A stretch of DNA of 64,000 nt from Botryosphaeria dothidea (taxonomy: Eukaryota > Ascomycota > Dothideomycetes > Botryosphaeriales > Botryosphaeriaceae), in the NCBI GenBank assembly GCA_011503125.2, contig WWBZ02000022.1:1364001-1428000 (forward strand), given 5' to 3'. This document shows, in pieces, positions 11,184 to 20,421 of the stretch. Within the stretch, counting starts at the first letter, position 1, and every line of letters begins with the position of its first letter. The notes under the pieces were generated by a model. It did not search any database. It was not told where the DNA came from and saw only the letters and a list, made by a program, of their open reading frames with translations. The translations under genes and the position numbers were made by a program.

Positions 11184-12124
11184 GGGAACACATGCGTAAG
11201 TTGAACGATGAGGAACATCGGAAGACGAAGAACTGCTTGTCCCTTTTCTTTAGAAAGCCCGCCTGAGACTTGTTTTTCGCTTTTCCTCCATTAGCATACA
11301 CACTCTAAGCATCTTTGAATTCGTAGCATGGCGACGGCGTTTTTGCTTTTTACTTTGGGCGATATACTTAATCTCCCTTTTCCCTTTTTTGCTCTTATCC
11401 TTATTATAAGAGCATGCACCACGCTGTACGAGTATGAAGCTTGAACCGACGTACGTCTTTCCTTTTATCATTTCCTCCATTCAATTCTTTTGAGCCTCTC
11501 GTTTCTATATCATCCCAACTACTTTACCTTTTGTATGTAGCTTTTATTGCAGCGCTGCGCGTTGGCTGGTCCACGAGCGGTCGCTTAATACTTGGTGTGC
11601 TTGGGCGGAGAAGGAGATGGGTGGAAGTAGTATGGTGTCGGAACGTTGGCCAGGACGTGGGTTGAAGGGTTGTGTCTCGCCTATGGGGTCGAGGATTGAG
11701 TACGTGGTCGTTGGGTCTGTTCGGCTGTCGTAGATAAGGAAAGCCTATGAAGGCGAAGAAATGAACCAGATTGGACTCATCGAATACGGCATCTATGGTG
11801 ATGTATTAGTTCTTTTTGCGCGTGTAGGAAGCCTTATCGTTATTCGTGCTACCTTGAAGCGCACAGAGAATCGAATGAATAAGCACGTACGTGAACGGAT
11901 TTTGATCGGAGTGGTGGAAGCAGGTTCACAGAGTGTATGTAAATGTAGAAGCTGGTGTCAAAGCTGTTGTTTCAACGGTATTTAGCATGTAAACACAGGA
12001 ATGACTGTGGTGTTTTAATCGAGCTCGTCGTGGCGTTGAATTTTACTGAAAATTTACAGCAAAACGATTCTTGCAGCATTGGGATGTAGAGAAGTGGCGT
12101 GAACGTGTGACGGCCCAGGAACCA

Positions 12125-12141
12125 CCCCCCCCCCCCCCCCC
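12125..12141. repeat. C homopolymer (17 C)
   Basis: Seventeen consecutive C on the plus strand, followed by A and four more C. It lies in non-coding sequence; such runs are prone to length error and length polymorphism. Confidence 0.95.
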
Positions 12142-12630
12142 ACCCCAGCTCTGTCAACTTCTTCAGAAATCCATCGAAGTACGCACACGGCGTCTTGATA
12201 TGCACATTCGTCTTGATGCTGGGCAGCCGAAAGAGTTCCTAAGGTACGTCGCCTCGATAGACAGCTTACAAGTTGGCACCATAGTGATCCATTTGTCTGG
12301 TTTTTCGAGGGGCCTCAGAATGTATCACGGCCCGATTCTCTCGTACGCCTGATACTGCCCGTCCCCAAAAACTTTCTGAATGCTGAGCAGAACTCTGGTA
12401 GCTCCGATGCCGCCAGACATTCCCGCTCTTCCATCCACTGATGCAGTTGCCGTCTACAGCCCCGTCGATCCCTAGGCAATTTGCACACATGATTGCTGAG
12501 CTGTTGGACTACTCGCGTTACTCGAGCGGACCCACGCTTCCCTCTACCCTCACCGAACGCATATTCGCATGTTCTCGTGTCGAGAAATATCATCTTCGAA
12601 GCATTATCCACGTTGGCAGACGACAACGAT

Positions 12631-12872
12631 CCGGCTAAATATATTGCTATGTTCGACATTGACAGGCATGCTGTGAAGTAGCGGTGATGAGTTGGTGGTC
12701 ATGTCGTTCTTGTCACCGACATGGGACGAATGGGAGAGGGAGAGAGCTGAGCTGACGCCGAGATTTTTGTCGTGTATCCTCTGTTTATTGACGGTGGGAG
12801 GGCATCATCCTCGCTGAGACGGGCAGAAAGAGCCGGGTAAATAGATTACTGCGTTCGAAGTTGACAGGCATG
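12631..12872. repeat. Diverged 40-bp direct duplication
   Basis: The segments 12631-12670 and 12833-12872 align without gaps over 40 bases with 33 identities. Both begin CCGG and end with TTGACAGGCATG. They are 202 bases apart in the same orientation, within non-coding sequence. This is an old local duplication or the remains of a repeat; I see no terminal structure of a mobile element. Confidence 0.75.
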
Positions 12873-15681
12873 TAAGCTGTTGTTGGCCGACTCGTCCAGG
12901 ATTCTGTAGGCTTCGGCGAATCGGAGGCGCTGACAGCGAGCAAACTTCTCTGGGACGGCTTGGTTGAACCGGTGAGATTTTAGCTTACGGTGGGCTCGAA
13001 AAAAAAGGTGTTGTGGACTGCTAGGCCCTTCGCTATGCTGGCAGACTCGTGTAGGGTTGTCTGTGCAGGGTGCCAGCGGGGAAGGAAACCCCTATTGGGG
13101 AAGCCTATTTTGGTCCTACTTACCTCTTCTGGTCGGCCGAGTCAGGAGAGTTGACGCCGCCCGCCGATTGAGCTCCTGCTTACAACGCGGATTATGCTCA
13201 GTCATCCGGACCGTGCCGTTTGCTGGTTTGCCTTGAGCATGCTGCACGTTTTTTTTTTTTAATTTACTGTTCCATGGGGATTGTTATGAACGGCGAAGCT
13301 TACCCAGAAGAAGCACAATTCATGATTCCGTGCGACGCTGCGGGCAAGTTACCGTAAACCGCTGCCGTCGAGCTGCAGGTACACTGTACATTTGATTGCT
13401 CAATCGCACCAAGCAATGGACCTTGCGCAGGTTGTCACTGTTACGAGGAACTATGGTAACTCAAAGCCGTCGAATATCGGTATTTTTGGAGGCCCATGCC
13501 CAGGGCCAGGGCGCTGGGGACTCCCTGCGGGACATGAGTTCATGATTTTCTCACGTCGGAATCGGGTCGGGACAAAATTCCACGACGGCCAGCACAACAA
13601 CCCAAGAAATCCAAGGCTGACGGCGAGGCCCCATCTTCACGGTTTCCTCTTGTTCAGCGTGCTAAATTTGGACCAGACTTTGGAGGCGTGGAGCAACGGC
13701 TCAGTGACATGCTCGCCTCTTGCTTCTGATGATGATTGCCGGCGTGCATTCCATCACAATGATTTGCTGTTACTGATGACACTCCAAATGATCCAAGATA
13801 TCAAGCTCTGAGCATAAGGAGAGGTGTGTTGTCCAATGATGACGGGGTGCGCCATCACCGATCTTCGGCCTCAGCATCCGGCAGTGCGGCAGCGGGCTCA
13901 TCACAGCCGTGCCCTGATGATCCGGAGGATCAGCTATCCGTGCCTCTCGGGATGCTCGGAAACCAGAAGATCACCCGACAGCCCTTGCTGCTGTAGCGCA
14001 CTTTTCATAGCACCTCGTCCTCCAGACTATCGACCAAGTCGGTGTCCAAAAGCTTTCGAACTAACAAGAGGCCCACTTTGCGCCAGGACAGAGTGTCGAG
14101 AATACGGACCCGACGATCAATGAAAATATTGTCCAAGTGAAAGTTTTTCGCGAGGTGTTTAGCTATGCTCGTAAACGAACGTGTTACTGTCGTCTGCAGG
14201 ATAGTGCTGGAATAACTGCAAGTTTGCGGAAATGAGCAGTCCAAGATAAGAGCTCCTCTGCTAAAGAAAGTGCTCTGTACAAGAAAGATTCCTTGAATGA
14301 AGCTTTGAAGCAGGCCCATAATGACTAAGACTGAGATCAGTCCGGTCGAGCTGCCCAATCAGAGGCCCTGGCTGGCTCGCACTCAGCGGCCAACCTGCAG
14401 CCAGCTCAGAACAGGACCCCGCAAAAGTCTAAGTCCCTCATCCGGTGAACCGATTACAGTTTTGTATGTGCCCGAGAGGTTACCAGCGAGCCAGACGAAG
14501 TATACAGCCGAAAGAGTGACCCGAGATCAGACTTCAGCGCTCCTGGGCTATCACCTGCTTCTTGCTTGAAGGAGTCGACACGAGCCAAGCGATGGCAGCG
14601 AGCAATTTGTCTTGCCTGCCTTCTAGATCATGATGGTGCAAGTCAGAGTGCTTTTCACATGACCCTAATGCGCATTGCGATCAGTGCCGTGATCTTGCGC
14701 AGGGCAGACTGTAGATCCGGCCGCCTCCGCATCGCGTTCCCCAGGAATTATTTCTGACATCCTGTGCAGCGGTCGAGAGTAGTGCCTGACATGTTCTCTG
14801 TGCGGCCAGCTCGCAGCGGGCACAAGCGGTTGGGCGATGCCCCTTTTTGCGAAGTCGAGCGTTCCTCACTGGTCGACAGGGAGCACTCCTGACACGCCAA
14901 ACCTTAATCGGCATATCCATCGTCCATCCACTTCCCATTACGGCAAGACACCAGCCCAAGGCCGTTCGCCTTGTCACCTTGTGCAGAAGTTTAAAGCCCT
15001 CACGCCTAAGCCGACTTCAGTAATGCGTGTCTCGTGTTCGCAATAAAAGCGCACTAAAATTTTTGACAGCGCCCGGTCAAACCGTTGACAAGCCGCCTAG
15101 CCAGCCGCACGGCCACTCTTGGCCGGCAACTTAGTTCGCGCCGTTGATGATGGTTTATTGAATGACAGCTGCACAACGCATAGCACATCTGTGCGCAGCC
15201 CTGTGGCCGCTGACTGCTGTCCCTGTGCGCCAGCCTTGCGGCCAGCCAGGGCTGAGTGAGCGTTGAGCCTACGGACCCTAGTCTGGGGAAAGGCCTTGGT
15301 GACCCTACTCTCCAATCATCTCCTGCGGCAAACAGTGCCTTGGCCATGGATGTCGTCCATGACTGGGCTACTGGGCTGTTGGACCACCGCTTGTGCGCAT
15401 AGCTTAATCCAAACCACACACCGTCCACTGTCACCCGTTGCCATGCTCAGAGACCACACAAGGAGACCGGAGTGAAGCTTCTTCCTGTCAGATCCACTAG
15501 TACCCAAGCCCACAACAAATTTCCTACCACCAGAGGTCCCCGGCGTGGAGGCGGTAACAAAGGTAAACTTTCAGCGACATCGCAGTCAACCTTGCCATCC
15601 GCCTCCTCTTGGTGCTCCGGACAGATCCGTTCGTGATACTTCTGCATCTTTTGCCTCCACCAGACCCAATCTCCCGACGTG

Positions 15682-15688
15682 TATAAAG
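15682..15688 (+). promoter_or_regulatory. TATA box of the hydrophobin gene
   Basis: The sequence TATAAAG lies 160 bases upstream of the hydrophobin start codon. It is followed by a C/A/T-rich leader with CCAACCATCAAA just before the ATG, a typical strong fungal start context. A TATA element fits a highly and conditionally expressed surface protein. Confidence 0.6.
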
Positions 15689-15841
15689 ACGGGTCTCTCC
15701 ACGGCGAGAAGAAGACCAGCAGCAAACACCAGCTCCACAGTTCCTTCCTCAGCTCCTCAGCCCTCCAGCCTTTCTTTACCGTCTCATCCTCACAAACGCT
15801 CTTTGCAAACCACCAAACCTCCCTCCCAACCAACCATCAAA

Positions 15842-16570
15842 ATGCTTACCCCCAAGACCGCCACCACCCTCTTGGCCACTCTGGCCCTGGCCGCCCTCGC
15901 CCGCGCGGTCCCCGTCGACCCCGACTACGTCGCTCCTCCGGCCCCTCTTGACCCCAACTCCGACCTGAACCACAACGACGTCCCCGACTGGTACGAGCCC
16001 GAGGCGTACGTGATGCCCGACCATCTGGCCGGCTTCCTCCTCGACCACGGCGCGAAGCAGTTCGCCCAGGGCTATCCGGCGCCGCAGCCGCAGCCCAACT
16101 ACTACGCCAAGCGCGATGCTGATGCCGACCCCAACTGGGGCAAGGGCGACGGCTTCGTGCCCTACTACCCCCAGCCGCAGACCCAGCCGCAACCCCCGTT
16201 TGTCATCCCCGTGCCGCTGCCGCAGCCGCAGCCGCAGCCCTTCCCCGTCCCCATCCCCATCCCCGGCCCCGGCCCCGGCCCCAACGTCTGCTCCGGCAAC
16301 AACGCCGTCGCAGCGTGCTGCCGGGGGGACTCGGCGGGCTGCTCGGTCGTTCCTCAGAACACCAGTAAGTTCTGCCACCCACTCTCTTCTTCTCTCTTGT
16401 TGCGGTTTTGTTGACCAACAAAAACAGTCAGCGGTCTTCTTGGTCTCGGTATTGGCGCCTCGGCCCTGAACCAGGCCTGCTCCGCGAACCAGAACATCAA
16501 CTGCTGCCAACAGAACAACAGCGGCTTCCTCGGCATCAACACCTGCGGCCCTCTCATCGACATCCTTTAG
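15842..16570 (+). CDS. Hydrophobin with extended Pro/Gln-rich N-terminal region
   Basis: Two exons (15842-16364, 16428-16570; 63-bp intron) give 221 residues. A signal peptide (about 1-22, ending ALARA) is followed by about 125 residues rich in Pro, Gln, Asp and Tyr with PQPQP and PIPGPGP repeats and a possible processing site YAKR. The C-terminal third has eight cysteines, the first at residue 150, in the hydrophobin order C-CC-C-C-CC-C; the second exon supplies the last four. Spacing is C-x8-CC-x6-C-x23-C-x7-CC-x12-C-x7-end. Hydrophobins are secreted and self-assemble at air-water interfaces, coating spores and hyphae. The short C3-C4 loop and long N-terminal extension do not match textbook class I or II, so the class is left open. 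It is convergent with QCR8. Confidence 0.87.
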
Positions 16571-17356
16571 ATTCGCATGCTTCCGACAGCGCCGCGGCCG
16601 CCGCCACCGCCCTCCGCTCACTCGTCTTCGGATCGGTGTTCGGTATGTTGTACAGCTTGCCAAAACGTGGCGAAGGCGGAGACCGGAGGATGAGGGATGA
16701 GGAGTTGCAGGAAAAACGGGAACAGTGGCTAGACGCATTGGGATCATCCATTCCTTGCTCTTTTTTTTTAAACCATCTTTTGGCTTTTGGTCTTCTCGAC
16801 TTTGCTCCATTTGAGCCTACGGGCTCTTAATTTTGGCCGCTTAATCTTGTTGGCCGTCCATTCTTTTTAGTGGAGAAGACGCATAATGCATAGTTTGGCA
16901 TCAAAAAATCCTGTGGACATGAAAACGTGACCCGGTGACATCGACTGATAAACCAGAAACGACTTGGGAGTGCAATCGTGAAAGAAAGAAAAAGAAAGTT
17001 TAAGGGAGTACAGACAGGAGGTCGAAACTAAGACTCGCGAGATTGAAGTCGATTGGGTGGGAAATTGTGGTTAATTTTTGGGTTTAGACTTTGACTTAAC
17101 TTTCCTCCTCGGCCGAAAGGCAAACTTGACCTATGGCCTGTACGCAGTACTTTGTCCCACGAGGCATTGGAGAGGGCATTCATGAACTATGAGTGATAAG
17201 CAAGATAACAAAGAAAACATGGCGGTTATTCTGGTTCTCGAAAACGTTGGTTACAAGTCTATCGCCAACCTCCCCATACTATACACTCGGCTTTTGCTGT
17301 CCGTCACTTTTCGGCACCAACCATCTAATTCATAGCTCCCAACCCGAAGGCATAAT
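16571..17356. other. Convergent 3' intergenic region
   Basis: 786 bases between the ends of the hydrophobin and QCR8 genes. It is AT-richer than the flanking genes and presumably contains both 3' untranslated regions. No gene is visible. Confidence 0.55.
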
Positions 17357-17970
17357 CTACTCCTCGTCACCAAAAAGGGCGCGACCCTCCTTGGAGTTGT
17401 AGAACTCGTTCCTGCAGTTCCGAAATGGTCAGCCCAGCCCGTCCATCGATAGTGCCATGGTGACACGGGAATGCCATGAAAATCAAGATTCGAGGATGTA
17501 CGCACTTCTCGATGGCCCACTGCATGAGCGAGTAGCCGGCGATGAGCGGAGGGGCCCAGAAGAGGATCTGCTGCCTGGTGCGGCGGAAGGTGTTGAAGAT
17601 GGCGTTGTGGAAAGCGCCACCCAGGGGCTTCTGACGGTTGTTGGACAGGGCGTACGTGGTGACGCCCTTCTGAGCCGGGGAGCCTGCGCAAGTCATGGTA
17701 AGTCCAATGCTGGGCTGGATGCTGGGCGACGGTGAAGCGGAGATTGGGGCGCGGCGGAGCATCATCGACGGAGAGCCATCGCAGGAGACGGGATATACAT
17801 ACCGAGGCTTCCCCACCAGCCCATGTACCTGCGAGAAGAGCATTGGGTCAGCATTGGAGCGCAGCGAGGGAGGTGCGGCGGGAGGTGTGGGCGAAAGGAA
17901 GTTTCGAGGCGGATGCAGGTCGCGCGGGAGGAACGTACTGGCCGGGCATCTTTTCACCGCCGCCACCCAT
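17357..17970 (-). CDS. QCR8: Cytochrome bc1 complex subunit 8 (Qcr8)
   Basis: Four exons on the minus strand (17939-17970, 17803-17828, 17506-17683, 17357-17411; introns of 110, 119 and 94 bp) encode 96 residues, close to the 94 of the yeast protein. The product is the small inner-membrane ubiquinone-binding subunit of respiratory complex III. The diagnostic region reads RQKPLGGAFHNAIFNTFRRT, then a single transmembrane helix (ILFWAPPLIAGYSLMQWAIEK) and a short tail ending in GRALFGDEE. All splice sites are GT-AG and phases agree; the first exon encodes only MGGGGEKMPGQ. It is divergent from PHB1, another mitochondrial inner-membrane gene, with start codons 356 bp apart. Confidence 0.93.
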
Positions 17971-18129
17971 TGTGTCGGTATGTCAGGACGGAAGAGTCGG
18001 GAGATGGAGATCGAGGGCGCGAGGCGTAGTGCGGGTGGTTGAGGCCGGAGTGGGTGGTGGATGGTGAGGCGTGTGGGAGGTCGACTGCGATGTTCGTCGG
18101 CCGCGGCAGCGAATGGCAGACAGGCTGAA

Positions 18130-18134
18130 CCAAT
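18130..18134 (+). promoter_or_regulatory. CCAAT box
   Basis: CCAAT on the plus strand, 193 bases before the PHB1 start and 160 bases upstream of the QCR8 start. It is the core site of the Hap/CBF complex that activates respiratory genes in fungi. Confidence 0.5.
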
Positions 18135-18147
18135 CGCATCTTGGCGT

Positions 18148-18153
18148 CACGTG
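18148..18153. promoter_or_regulatory. CACGTG E-box
   Basis: A palindromic CACGTG within GTCACGTGCG, between the CCAAT box and PHB1. It is the recognition core of basic helix-loop-helix factors such as Cbf1/Cpf1. Confidence 0.5.
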
Positions 18154-18326
18154 CGTTCGCCCGATGCCCGAAAAGTGCTGTCGACAACGCCGCCATCGAA
18201 GCTTCGACTGCCTGGCGCGAGCTCTGTCTGCCCTCCACCGTCGCCGTCCGCTGCACCTCCGCTCCTCGCTGCCGCCCCGCACTCCTCAATTGCCTCCTCT
18301 CGCAGCCCCGTCCCGCCGTCTTCACC

Positions 18327-19249
18327 ATGGCCAACGCTCTCCAAGCCATCTACAAGTGGGCCGTGCCACTCGCCGTCAGCGCATCCGTCGCCCAGGCTGC
18401 TATGTATGATGTGAAGGGTGGCACCCGCGCTGTCATCTTCGACCGGCTGTCCGGAGTGCGCGAGAACGTCGTCAATGAGGGCACCCACTTCCTGGTTCCC
18501 TGGCTGCAGCGCGCCATCATCTACGATGTCCGCACCAAGCCGCGCAACATCTCCACCACCACCGGCAGCAAGGATCTCCAGATGGTCAGTCTGACCCTGA
18601 GGGTCCTGCACCGCCCCGAGGTCAAGATGCTGCCTCGCATCTACCAGGTACGCTCCAGAATTGATTGCTCAATTGCCGCCGCCCGTACGAGCTTTTGCCG
18701 TCGCCTAAGCGCTGACATCATTTACAGAACCTCGGCACCGACTACGACGAGCGTGTCCTCCCCTCCATTGGCAACGAAGTCCTCAAGGCCATCGTGGCGC
18801 AGTTCGACGCGGCCGAGCTGATCACCCAGCGTGAAGCCGTGTCGAACCGCATCCGCACCGACCTGCTCAAGCGCGCCCAGGAATTCAACATCGCCCTCGA
18901 GGACGTCTCCATCACCCATATGACTTTCGGCAAGGAGTTCACCAAGGCTGTTGAGGAGAAGCAGATCGCCCAGCAGGAAGCCGAGCGCGCCCGCTTCATC
19001 GTCGAGAAGGCGGAGCAGGAGCGCCAGGCCAACGTCATCCGCGCTGAGGGTGAGGCCGAGGCCGCTGAAACCATCAGCAAGGCGGTTGCGAAGTCTGGCG
19101 ATGGTCTCATCCAGATCAGAAGAATCGAGACCCAGAAGGAGATTGCCCAGATGCTGGCTGCCAACCCGCAGGTTACGTATCTGCCTGGTGGCGGAAAGGG
19201 TTCGGGAGAGGGTCAGGGCGGCAACTTCCTGCTCGGACTGAGATCATAA
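18327..19249 (+). CDS. PHB1: Prohibitin-1
   Basis: Two exons (18327-18647, 18728-19249; 80-bp intron) encode 280 residues, the usual length. Prohibitin-1 forms ring complexes with Phb2 in the mitochondrial inner membrane, acting as a scaffold for m-AAA protease control and membrane organisation. The N-terminal hydrophobic anchor (about 8-28) precedes the SPFH/band-7 domain, recognisable from [23 protein letters not shown] and [12 protein letters not shown]. After the intron come [20 protein letters not shown] and the long coiled coil ([20 protein letters not shown]), ending in a glycine-rich tail. The start ATG in TTCACCATGG is a strong context, and longer upstream in-frame sequence does not look like prohibitin. 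It shares a promoter region with QCR8. Confidence 0.96.
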
Positions 19250-19765
19250 AGCAGTAGTCACGGAAGACAGAAGTTAAAAGAAAAAAGACGGGACGCTTGG
19301 AAGGCATGATGGCATGGTGATGTGAGTTACGGCGCATTTAATATTGGAGGCTTCTTTACTGTAATTCTAGGGAATGGATTCTCCCCTTCCGCGCGGTATG
19401 AATGGATACCCTTCTCTTAACTTAACACCATTCGAGTGGGAAAATGTGCGTGCATGACTTCGCCAGGTGCTCTATATTCACGAAGAACAGTACTTTGTAC
19501 TTGTATCTCTCCCGGAATTCAGCCGATGCGCTCCCGGAATGACCTTCGCATACTCTGACGTCAACATCACACATGGTCCGCGCTGCTTCTCTTCTTTCCA
19601 ATTCAGAGTTCTCTGATCCTGACCTTTTCTTTTCTTGATTTTCTAGAAATCTTCACGCCACAAACCTCAATTGTCTACCTCCAACATTCACACGAATACG
19701 CTTCTAGCCCCACATAGGCTTCAGCCTAGCCTTCTCGACAAAATCCTAGAACCGCTGCCTTCAAG
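19250..19765. other. Intergenic, PHB1 3' end and GFA-gene promoter
   Basis: 516 bases holding the 3' untranslated region of PHB1 and the upstream region of the GFA-domain gene. I see no gene. Confidence 0.5.
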
Positions 19766-20421
19766 ATGAAGCTGACCGGTAGCTGCTACTGCCACGCGCT
19801 GCAGTACGAAGTGGATTTAAACTCCCCAGACGACGCGCGCACGTCGCTATGCCATTACCGGAATTGCAAGGTACCGAAGCTATCATGCCCCACAGCTTTA
19901 GCATCGCATTAGTCTTGAGCGCCACACTCGGCAATTTAGAGAACAGTACAGAATGCTGGAATGATATGAGACTGACAATTGCTTTGCAGAAAGCCTTCAG
20001 CACCAACTACGGCCTCACAGCCAAGCCTCCTAAGAACTCGTTCAAGTACACCCAAGGCACGCCCAAGGAGCACGCCGCAGATAACGGCTCGGGAATTGTG
20101 TTGTATCGGGAGTTCTGTGATAACTGCGGGAGCTTTATTCTGGAGTACGGCGTACGTGCTGCGTCTCTTTAGAGCCCCTCCGAAATTGGATGCTTACCGC
20201 TTACGACAGGAACCAGCGAAGAATGACTTCAGGTATATTTGCGTGGGTAGCCTGGACGATCCGGAGGCGCTGCCGCCGAAGGGAGAGTTCTTTTGTAAAA
20301 GTAGGGCAAGTTGGATGCCGGAGGTGCCTGGTATGGATAATTCTTCTCCTGGCTGCGAGGCTATGATGGCTGACGCGATGCGCCTGTAGGCACTTTTCAG
20401 AAGAAGGAAATAAAGGAGTGA
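19766..20421 (+). CDS. GFA/CENP-V-domain zinc protein, glutathione-dependent formaldehyde-activating-like
   Basis: Four exons (19766-19870, 19990-20151, 20210-20330, 20390-20421; introns 119, 58 and 59 bp) give 139 residues. It starts GSCYCHALQYEV, the first half of a GFA zinc-binding fold, and later has EFCDNCGSFILEYG, the second metal site. The product ends VPGTFQKKEIKE, which is why the last short exon is preferred over reading through to a stop at 20389. GFA proteins bind zinc through CxC and CxxC clusters; the founding enzyme condenses formaldehyde with glutathione, but most fungal members are uncharacterised. The expected CHCxxC motif reads CHYRNC here, so one metal ligand is replaced by Tyr. 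Substrate is unknown. Confidence 0.82.

Larger units (their letters stand above)
11184..15841. other. Gene desert of about 4.6 kb
   Basis: No gene can be supported. The stretch holds a C homopolymer (12125-12141), a diverged 40-bp direct duplication (12631-12670 and 12833-12872), a poly-T run near 13251-13260, and scattered short open frames without domains. The last few hundred bases form the hydrophobin promoter and leader. It may contain old degraded insertions, but I recognise no transposase or reverse-transcriptase motif. Confidence 0.5.
17971..18326. promoter_or_regulatory. Shared bidirectional promoter of QCR8 and PHB1
   Basis: The 356 bases between the two divergent start codons must hold both promoters. 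A CCAAT pentamer (18130-18134) and a CACGTG palindrome (18148-18153) lie 13 bases apart near the centre. In yeast, QCR8 is controlled by the CCAAT-binding Hap complex and by the CACGTG-binding factor Cpf1/Cbf1, so the motif pair fits respiratory regulation. Binding here is inferred. Confidence 0.6.

Noticed and set aside
14005..14358. A minus-strand frame containing FHLDNIFIDRRV, reminiscent of a phosphotransferase kinase motif
   Set aside because: The match is a single short segment without the rest of the fold or a start; at most a remnant, so not called.
15842..20421. A secondary-metabolite or effector cluster
   Set aside because: The genes are a hydrophobin, two mitochondrial housekeeping genes and a GFA enzyme, with no backbone synthase, P450 or cluster transporter anywhere in the window.
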